Positions 1 to 5,281 of a DNA stretch of 5,283 nt are shown one piece after another (positions within the stretch are counted from its first letter, which is position 1; each line of letters begins with the position of its first letter). The stretch is from Candidatus Altimarinota bacterium (GTDB lineage: Bacteria > Patescibacteriota > Gracilibacteria > Absconditabacterales > Absconditicoccaceae), in contig WFMP01000182.1 of assembly GCA_015489035.1 (NCBI GenBank), positions 1 to 5,283 on the forward strand, in the 5' to 3' direction. Made by a program: the position numbers and the translations under genes. The notes below the pieces were generated by a model that was not told the DNA's origin, did no database searches, and saw nothing but the letters and a program-made list of their open reading frames with translations.

Positions 1-270
1 ATACAAAATAGCAAAACCATTTATATCATATCAAACTCATTTTAATCAAAATTGTTTTTCAAAAAATCTTAAAGCCTTACCATCTCCACATCATAAATCT
101 ACAATTTTCTTTCATTTTGTAAGATCAAGCTGTTTTATAATTTCAAGTTGCCGGTTAAAACTTCATACATATGGAACTTTTGTAATAAAAAGTGCTTTTA
201 TAAAACTTACATAGTAAAATCAAACTAGAAAAATTAACAAAAATAGAATTAGAAGCAATAAATAGACCAT
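1..270 (-). CDS. Membrane-anchored class I SAM-dependent methyltransferase (5' part, cut by window edge)
   Basis: Read with UGA=Gly, the minus strand is open from the ATG at 270-268 to the left edge, giving 90 residues; an in-frame TAA lies just upstream at 282-280. Residues 3-23 are almost purely hydrophobic (L, I, F, V), a single membrane segment or signal anchor. A linker with VPYV (32-35) follows, then methyltransferase motif I, IVDLGCGDG (56-64), and the acidic end of beta-2, GYDIN (80-84), which normally contacts the SAM ribose. A membrane helix, then a VPYV/VPF-type linker, then DLGCGDG is an arrangement I associate with small methyltransferases of candidate-phyla bacteria; the substrate cannot be told. 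Seven of ten glycines are TGA, including the first Gly of DLGCG, so the standard code hides this gene. It is divergent from groES and shares a 159-bp intergenic region. There is no Shine-Dalgarno. The C-terminal substrate-binding half lies outside the window. Confidence 0.85.
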
Positions 271-306
271 AAATAAATTTTAAGAAAATAAAATAGATTA
301 AGAACT

Positions 307-334
307 AGTCTATCAATACTAATATAACTTTCAA
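307..334 (-). promoter_or_regulatory. Weak candidate promoter for the methyltransferase
   Basis: On the minus strand, TTGAAA (334-329) is followed after 16 bases by TAGACT (312-307), about 40 bases before the methyltransferase start. The -35 match is good and the -10 match is only partial. In such A+T-rich DNA chance matches are common, so this is a low-confidence proposal. Confidence 0.25.
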
Positions 335-345
335 TATATTTTCTC

Positions 346-373
346 TTGAAATTTAATATAGCATATATATTAT
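346..373 (+). promoter_or_regulatory. Likely sigma70-type groESL promoter
   Basis: TTGAAA (346-351) is followed after 16 bases by TATTAT (368-373), predicting transcription starting near 380 and a 5' leader of about 50 bases before groES. TATACA at 371-376 is an alternative -10 at 19-base spacing. Position relative to groES and the overlap with the inverted repeat at 354-388 support the assignment. The start site is inferred, not seen. Confidence 0.55.
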
Positions 374-388
374 ACAGGTGCTATATTA
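354..388 (+). promoter_or_regulatory. Candidate heat-shock operator: perfect 10-bp inverted repeat over the groE -10 element
   Basis: TAATATAGCA (354-363) and its exact reverse complement TGCTATATTA (379-388) are separated by 15 bases. The left arm lies in the -35/-10 spacer and the right arm covers the predicted transcription start, the classical position for a repressor operator. It shares the architecture of CIRCE (arms flanking a spacer at groE) but not the CIRCE sequence TTAGCACTC-N9-GAGTGCTAA. The arms are centred 25 bp apart, about 2.4 helical turns, compatible with a dimeric regulator. No regulator gene is present in the window. Function is inferred from position and symmetry. Confidence 0.5.
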
Positions 389-397
389 GTTATATAG
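381..397 (+). repeat. Short leader inverted repeat overlapping the operator's right arm
   Basis: CTATAT (381-386) and ATATAG (392-397) form a 6-bp stem with a 5-base loop at the start of the predicted groE leader. Its left arm reuses bases 381-386 of the larger inverted repeat, so the two pairings exclude each other. The stem is nearly all A-U and would be unstable alone. It may be an extra half-site or chance. Confidence 0.3.
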
Positions 398-429
398 TTT
401 AAATTTTATAATTTTACCTAAGTAAATAA

Positions 430-723
430 ATGACAAGTTTAAAACCCTTAAATGATTATGTATTAGTTAGACAATCAAAGGAAGAAATAAAAAGTGCATC
501 TTGAATTATTACTGCACCAACTTCAAAAGAAAAACCTTGAAAATGAGAAGTAATAGCTATGTGAGAAGGTAAAAAAAGTCCAGACTGAAAATTAGTAGAA
601 ATTGATAATATAAAAGTTGGAGATGTTGTATATTTTACAAAATATGCTCCTGAAGAAATTGAAATAAATGGAGAAAAATTACTTTTAATAAGAGTTGATA
701 GTATTTTAGCTAAAGAAGAATAA
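430..723 (+). CDS. groES: Co-chaperonin GroES (Hsp10)
   Basis: A 97-residue protein, the normal GroES length. It forms the heptameric lid of the GroEL folding chamber in the cytoplasm. The N-terminal KPLNDYVLVR (5-14) matches the first strand of the GroES fold; the mobile loop spans roughly 16-34 with SGIITAPTSKEKP (24-36); a GEVIAMGEG stretch (39-47) and VGDVVYFTKYAPEEIEINGE (63-82) complete the barrel. Glycines 25, 37, 39, 45 and 53 are TGA, all at positions where GroES homologues carry or accept glycine, which is direct evidence for UGA=Gly. The hydrophobic loop tripeptide that docks on GroEL (usually Ile-Val-Leu/Met) appears here as Ile26-Ile27-Thr28. ATG 430 is the first start after the predicted promoter and gives the full fold; no Shine-Dalgarno precedes it. 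The gene is followed after 27 bases by groEL, in one operon. Confidence 0.97.
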
Positions 724-750
724 TATTTTACATTATAAATTAAAATAAAT

Positions 751-2421
751 ATGCCAAAAATAATAGAATATGGAGATCATGCAAGAAAACATGTATACAA
801 TGGTATAAAAGAAATTGCTGATGCTGTAAAAGTAACAATGTGACCAAAAGGTAAAAATGTAATGATAGAATCAAGTTTTTGAGCACCAAAAGTTACAAAT
901 GATGGTGTTTCTGTTGCAAAAGAAATTGAATTAGAAGGAAAATTAGAAAATATTGGAGCTGAATTAGTAAAAGAAGCTGCAAACAAAACTAATGATTCTG
1001 CCGGTGATGGAACTACTACAACTGTAACTTTGGTTGATAGTATCGCAAAAGAATGATTAAGATACATAAATTCTTGAGTAAATCCTTTTGTTTTGTGACA
1101 ATGACTTGACCAAGCAGTAGATACATTAGTTGAAAATTTACATAAAATATCAAACAAACTAAATACAAAAGAAGAAATTAAACAAGTCGCAACTATCTCT
1201 GCACAAGATGAAAATGTATGAAACTTGATTGCTGATGTAATGGAAGAAATAGGTGAAGACGGAGTTGTAACTGTAGAAGAATGAAAATCTATTTGATTAG
1301 AAAAAGAAATTGTAAAAGGTATGCAATTTGATCAAGGTTATGAAAGTCCTTACTTTGTTTCAAATACTGAAAAAATGGAATCAGTTATTGAAAATGCAAA
1401 TATTATAATAACAGATAAAAAAATAACTAACTTACAAGAAATATTACCACTTATGGAGAAAATAGCTGCTGCTGGTAGTAAAAATATTGTTATTATTTCT
1501 GAATGAGTTGAGTGAGAAGCTTTGGCTGCATTAGTATTAAACAAACTTAAAGGTGTGTTAAATGTGTTAGCTGTAAAAGCTCCTTGATTTGGAGATAATA
1601 AAAAAATGTTATTACAAGATATAGCTGTTGTAACTGGTTGAACTGTAATTTCAGAAGAAATATGAATGACATTTGAAAATGTAGGAACAGAAGTAGTATG
1701 ATGAGCAGGTAAAGTTATTGCAGACAAAGATAAAACTATAATTGTAGATGGAAAATGAGACAAAAATAACATTCAAAATATAGTTAATCAATTGAAACTA
1801 CAACTTGAAAATGCTAGTTCTACTTATGATCAAGAAAAATTACAAGAAAGAATAGCAAAACTTGCTGGTGGTGTAGCTGTTATCAAAGTTTGAGCTGCTA
1901 CAGAGGCAGAAATGAAAAATAAAAAAGATAAGATAGAAGATGCTTTGAATGCTACAAGAGCTGCTATGGAAGAAGGTATAGTTGCTTGAGGTGGTACTGC
2001 TCTATTGAAATTACAAAAAGAATTAGAAAAAATAGATTCTAATGATAAAGATATAAAAGTATGAATAGAAATTATTAAATCTGCAATAGAATATCCTGCA
2101 AGACAAATTGCAAATAATGCTTGATATAAAGGTGATGTAGTTGTAGAAAATGTAAAAAACAATGAAGATATCAATTATTGATTTAATGCAAAAACTTGAG
2201 AATATACAGATTTATTGAAACAATGAGTAATAGATCCAATAAAAGTAATAAGAATTGCTTTGGAAAATGCTGTTTCAGCTGCGAAAATGTTATTAACAAC
2301 AGAAACAGTTATTACAGAAGCACCTAAACCACCAAAAGGACCTGCTCCTGACTTATGATGATTAGGTGGAATGTGAAGTATGTGATGAATGTGAGGAATG
2401 CCTTGAATGGGAATGATGTAA
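751..2421 (+). CDS. groEL: Chaperonin GroEL (Hsp60)
   Basis: A full-length 556-residue chaperonin (family about 540-550), the ATP-driven double-ring folding machine of the cytoplasm. Visible hallmarks are VTMGPKGKNV (28-37), the conserved Asp51 in TNDGV, the nucleotide-binding loop SAGDGTTTT (83-91), VKAPGFGDNKK in the apical domain, the catalytic Asp397 within EDALNATRAAMEEG, the following VAGGGTALL, and a C-terminal Gly/Met-rich tail ending GMGMM. About 31 glycines are TGA, mixed with GGA and GGT; the first is Gly31 of MGPKG, so the standard code would end the protein at 30 residues. Position 751 gives the canonical N-terminus (the family usually begins MAK- or MPK-). It lies 27 bases after groES without a Shine-Dalgarno, so translation is either leaderless-like or coupled to groES. 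A hairpin terminator begins 11 bases after the TAA stop. No truncation or missing catalytic residue is seen. Confidence 0.99.
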
Positions 2422-2431
2422 AAAGATATAG

Positions 2432-2457
2432 ACTCTACTTAATTGTAGAGTTTTTTT
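2432..2457 (+). terminator. Rho-independent terminator of groESL
   Basis: ACTCTAC (2432-2438) pairs with GTAGAGT (2445-2451) around a 6-base loop TTAATT, and the 3' arm runs into seven T residues (2451-2457). The stem can be lengthened by a G-U and an A-U pair at its base. The T-tract overlaps the stop codon of the convergent SDR gene. Read on the minus strand the hairpin is followed by a looser T-rich stretch, so it may also serve the SDR transcript. Confidence 0.85.
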
Positions 2458-3040
2458 ATAAATCAATTTCAAATCTCTTCTCTTTTCAATCAATAATATT
2501 TTCAATAACTTGATAAATATCTTCTAATTTTGTCTGTGGAAATTGAGATAAATTCATATTTTGAGGATGAAAATTTGTATCTACTATCTTAGGATTTATA
2601 ATATGAACTCTGTATCATTCTTGTTTAAGTCATCATGCAAACCCTCTTAATCCAAACTTACTTGCTTGATACACAGTAGCTCATTTCATAAACTTTTTTG
2701 AAATTATACTTCAAATAAAAATTATCTTCACTTTCTCTGTATAATTCAGTTTTTGTAGTAGTTCAATGTTTGCAAATAAATTTAAGTTTATAATTTTTCC
2801 ATAAGTTTCTATGTTTCCATCTTTAAATTTTCAAAAATATCACATTCAAGCATTCAAAATCAAAACATCGAATTGATTATCTTTAAATTTATCTGTAAGT
2901 TTTTCTATTTCTTCTTTTTTTGCTAAATCAAATTTATACTGCCCCGTTCTACTTACTCAAAAAACATTATACTCCTTTGATAATTTCTCATAAACAAATT
3001 TACCAATACCAGAACTATCTCAAGTTAAGAAAATATTCAT
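2456..3040 (-). CDS. Short-chain dehydrogenase/reductase (SDR) family oxidoreductase
   Basis: A 194-residue protein, short against the usual roughly 250 for classical SDRs, with the full Rossmann core: TGDSSGIG (6-13) is the nucleotide-binding TGxxxGIG, NAG (63-65) stabilises the sheet, Asn87 is the likely tetrad Asn, Ser111 in FIGSII is the catalytic Ser, and Tyr124-x3-Lys128 in VYQASK is the active site. Ser-to-Tyr spacing is 13, as is usual. Ser30-Arg31 after the second strand favours NADP(H) over NAD(H). The usual PGxVxT after the active site reads PKIVDT (150-155), with Gly replaced by Lys. The C-terminal substrate region is short, so the substrate is unknown. Eleven glycines are TGA, including those in TGD (7) and NAG (65). 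ATG 3040 gives an N-terminus starting directly at the first beta strand. It is convergent with groEL and downstream of the SPL-like gene across a 106-bp palindrome-rich gap. Confidence 0.93.
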
Positions 3041-3086
3041 TATTTGTATTTAATTAGTTTTAAAAGCCTTACTTTCTGTATTCGTC

Positions 3087-3102
3087 TAAAGTCCGGACTT
3101 TA
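3087..3102. repeat. 16-bp perfect palindrome, copy 1
   Basis: TAAAGTCCGGACTTTA is fully self-complementary, with a CCGG centre that stands out in A+T-rich intergenic DNA. It shares the 12-bp core AAGTCCGGACTT with copy 2, with centres 40 bp apart. It lies 47 bp upstream of the SDR start codon, so it could be an operator half of a paired site, a processing hairpin or part of a terminator. Function is unknown. Confidence 0.8.
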
Positions 3103-3103
3103 A

Positions 3104-3120
3104 AATCTAAGTATTAGATT
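3104..3120. repeat. Inverted repeat between the two palindromes
   Basis: AATCTAA (3104-3110) and TTAGATT (3114-3120) are exact reverse complements around a 3-base GTA loop. The element sits almost midway between the two CCGG palindromes. With the outer palindromes paired to each other, it could form the tip of one larger imperfect hairpin of about 55 bases. Confidence 0.6.
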
Positions 3121-3127
3121 ATTTTCT

Positions 3128-3141
3128 TAAGTCCGGACTTA
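3128..3141. repeat. 14-bp perfect palindrome, copy 2
   Basis: TAAGTCCGGACTTA is fully self-complementary and contains the same AAGTCCGGACTT core as copy 1. It begins 5 bases after the SPL-like gene's stop codon on the minus strand. No strong T-tract follows on either strand, so a simple intrinsic terminator is not well supported. Confidence 0.8.
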
Positions 3142-3146
3142 TCCTG

Positions 3147-4133
3147 TTATCCTGATTCACTATCTAAACAAACCATACATTTTTTATCTAACTGCCTAAA
3201 TTGATTATAAAACCAATCTCTAATTTCCTTTTTTTCTCTCACAAACCCATCTTCATTTTCTTCAAGCAAATACATAATATCAAAATAAGGATCTTTTTTC
3301 AAAATATTTATATAATCTGCCTTTGTATAAAGTAATCCACTTGCAAAAGTAGAAGAAATCTTATCCATAGGTATTTTTTGTTTAATATAATCTATAAATT
3401 CTCAATAAATTTGCTGATAATTTTCTACAGGTAAAAGTGGCAAAAATCTTAATCATACTTTAAATCATTTTTCTAGCAAAATATTTACAGCTTGTATCCT
3501 ATCATCCAAACTAGCCACTCATTTTTCATATTTTTCAATAAGTTCTTGAGGGTTTAAACTAAAAGCTATTTCAGTATTTTGAGGAATAAATCATAAATCA
3601 AGTAATGGCTGAATATTTACAGATTTTGTTCTAATTTCCATCATAGCACCATCCAAAATTTCGAAAAAAGGAACAAATTCTTGAACAAAATTTGAAAATC
3701 CATTCATTCACAAATTATCTGAATAATCTGAAGAATAAAACCGTAATTTTCTCTGTTTTAATCACAACTTTTTATAATTTTCTAAACTTAAACTTATTTC
3801 TTCTTTCATATCATCATAATTCACAAAATATACTTGAAAATCATTCACAAAAGCTCATTTCAAAAAACAATATCTACAATCAAAAATACAATTTAAACTA
3901 TTTTTCAAAAAATAAGAAAATCTCTCATGTCCATAGTCTTCTGGAGCTTGAGTAAGGCAATTTCATTTTAATTCAGCAAAAATAATTGTTTTTTCTTTAT
4001 TTCAAACTGGCATTTTTTTATCAAAAATATTTTTATAATTATCTACGTAAACTACATCTATATTTTTAAATTTATCTATAAAACTCAAAACTTGAGAATT
4101 ATTTTTTATTTTATTTTCAATATAAACTAACAT
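3147..4133 (-). CDS. Radical SAM protein of the spore photoproduct lyase (SplB-like) family
   Basis: A 328-residue protein, close to the size of SplB. Cys82-x3-Cys86-x2-Cys89 in NCIFDCRYCFLKG is the radical SAM motif that binds a 4Fe-4S cluster and cleaves SAM. The preceding YFLKNS, the TKS at 169-171, FSLNPQELIEKYEKG (191-205), the LDDR stretch (209-212) and VGLRFLPLLP (226-235) resemble the COG1533 SplB pattern and support a TIM-barrel enzyme. In true spore photoproduct lyase a Cys downstream of the cluster donates hydrogen; the matching stretch here, FYSSDYSD (132-139), has no Cys. The C-terminus instead carries a CxxC pair (Cys319, Cys322). DNA photoproduct repair is therefore possible but unproven, and another radical reaction is equally plausible. 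Ten glycines are TGA. ATG 4133 has an A-rich upstream without Shine-Dalgarno; the gene is divergent from the nucleotidyltransferase across 88 bp and lies upstream of the SDR gene. Confidence 0.85.
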
Positions 4134-4161
4134 TATTTTTATTTTTTAATTAAATTTTTCC

Positions 4162-4189
4162 TTGTATTTAACCATAAGATAACTATTTT
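4162..4189 (+). promoter_or_regulatory. Weak candidate promoter for the nucleotidyltransferase
   Basis: TTGTAT (4162-4167) and TATTTT (4184-4189) are spaced 16 bases apart in the 88-bp divergent gap, 32 bases before the start codon at 4222. It is the best sigma70-like pair visible, but the DNA is nearly all A and T, so it could be chance. No clear matching promoter was seen for the opposite SPL-like gene. Confidence 0.3.
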
Positions 4190-4221
4190 TAACTTTATTT
4201 CAATTTTTAAACTAAATACTT

Positions 4222-4914
4222 ATGAAAACTGTAATACTTGCTGCTTGAAAATGAACTAGACTTATGCCACTTACAGAAAACAAGCCAAAACCCATGGTAA
4301 AAATATGAGATAAACCAATTTTGGAATACATTTTACAATCTGTAAAAGATTTCACTTCTGATGTAATTATCATAACAAAATATAAAGAAGAACAAATCAA
4401 AAACTATTTCTGAGATAAATGGAACAACATAAACATAACTTACAAAACACAATGAAATAAAAAATGAACTGGCTCTGCCCTTTGGTGATTGGATATAAAT
4501 GAAAATTTCATAGTTTTAAACTGAGATACTATTTATGATAAAAAAGATTTAGAAAAATTATACAAACTAGATGGTTATGGATGTTTAGTAAAAAAAGTAT
4601 CAGAACCAGAAAAATACTGAATATTTTATGAAAATGAAGATCATACTGCAAAACAAATAATAGAAAAACCGCAAGCATTTATCTGAAATTTAGCAAATAT
4701 ATGAGTTTATAAGTTTCCTAGTAAATTTATTCAAATAGTAGAAAATATAGAACTTTCACCAAGATGAGAATACGAACTTCCGGATGCTATCAACAAACTT
4801 TTAGAAAATACTAAATTTCATTTAATCAAGCAAGAATGAGAGTTTATAGACATTGGTTATCCACAAGACATTGTCAAAGCTACAGAACATCTTGAAAAGA
4901 AAGGTATTTTATAA
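4222..4914 (+). CDS. Sugar-1-phosphate nucleotidyltransferase (NTP_transferase family)
   Basis: A 230-residue single-domain enzyme that would activate a sugar 1-phosphate with an NTP to give an NDP-sugar and pyrophosphate, in the cytoplasm, for glycan or envelope synthesis. The N-terminal signature ILAAGKGTRLMPLTENKPKP (5-24) binds the nucleotide; Lys23 is the usual sugar-phosphate/triphosphate contact. GTGSAL (82-87) contacts the base and sugar, LNGD (99-102) supplies the metal-binding Asp102, EKP (148-150) and ANIGVY (158-163) line the sugar pocket, GEYELPDAI (182-190) is the typical late motif, and FIDIGYPQD (208-216) supplies the second metal-ligand Asp210. The length resembles the short mannose- or heptose-type guanylyltransferases rather than RmlA (about 290) or GlmU, which has an extra acyltransferase domain. 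Nucleotide and sugar are not determinable. Thirteen glycines are TGA, including Gly9, Gly11 and Gly101. It is convergent with the cyclase gene, one base between stop codons. Confidence 0.93.
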
Positions 4915-4915
4915 T

Positions 4916-5281
4916 TTATTTTGTATTATATCTCCATATACCATCCCAATCTTTAGGTGGACTTTCTTTTAATATTTTAACTCTTTTATACATTATATTT
5001 AAAGCATTATCGTTTTTGGAGTATTTTTCTTGTTTCAATTCTGATAATATTCAAAAAGATGTTATAAAATTTCAAGTAAAATAATAATAAATTCATTTCT
5101 CAAATTTTCTAATATATCTGACATATTCTAAATCATTAAATTCAGATTTAGTAGAAATTAATTCATATATTTTAATTCATTCTTTTTTTCATTTTACAGT
5201 TATTTTATCCAATAATCTATAGTGAAAATTTCCTGAATGTCTAATAGTAGGTAAAATATTTTCAGAAATAATTATATTAGT
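4916..5281 (-). CDS. Class III adenylate/guanylate cyclase, C-terminal part (cut by window edge)
   Basis: The minus strand is open with UGA=Gly from the right edge to TAA at 4918-4916, giving 121 residues. The visible start, TNIIISENILPTI, matches the strand-helix near the end of class III cyclase catalytic domains (usually a vInISexty-type pattern), followed by YRLLDKITVKGKKEGIKIYEL (21-41), the conserved final strands (typically LDxVxVKGKxEPVxIYEL). After this comes an aromatic-rich linker and helical segment, ending with PPKDWDGIW (108-116), a tail seen after the catalytic domain in many bacterial CHASE2- or transmembrane-type cyclases. The metal-binding Asp residues and the specificity residues for ATP versus GTP lie outside the window. 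Five of seven glycines are TGA. Likely role: making a cyclic nucleotide second messenger, probably as the output domain of a sensor whose N-terminus is not visible. Identity rests on motif recall. Confidence 0.8.

Noticed and set aside
354..388. Canonical CIRCE element for HrcA
   Set aside because: Arms are TAATATAGCA/TGCTATATTA with 15-base spacing; the CIRCE arms TTAGCACTC/GAGTGCTAA with 9-base spacing are not present.
777..1157. Open antisense frame inside groEL (also 1350-1772 and 1830-2174)
   Set aside because: These are antisense shadows of groEL; the sense frame encodes an intact chaperonin with all hallmark motifs and the antisense products resemble no family.
1321..1506. Separate small gene inside groEL, plus strand
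   Set aside because: It is the in-frame stretch of groEL between TGA codons, an artefact of reading UGA as stop.
3087..3141. CRISPR array or IS-end inverted repeats
   Set aside because: Only two short self-palindromic copies with one 25-base interval; no third repeat, no transposase or Cas gene, and no target-site duplication flanking the pair.
3104..3141. Strong intrinsic terminator for the SPL-like gene
   Set aside because: The hairpins lack a clear following T-tract on the minus strand; termination remains possible but is not supported enough to call.
3147..3368. Stand-alone 73-residue minus-strand gene
   Set aside because: It is the C-terminal piece of the 328-residue SPL-like protein; its Met is internal and the upstream frame continues through TGA glycines.
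3692..3955. Plus-strand 87-residue open frame (Asn/Leu/Lys-rich)
   Set aside because: It lies fully antisense to the SPL-like gene, including opposite the cluster Cys codons, and has low-complexity composition.
4212..4400. Minus-strand 62-residue frame over the nucleotidyltransferase start
   Set aside because: It is antisense to the GKGTRL signature region of the nucleotidyltransferase and has no recognisable motif.
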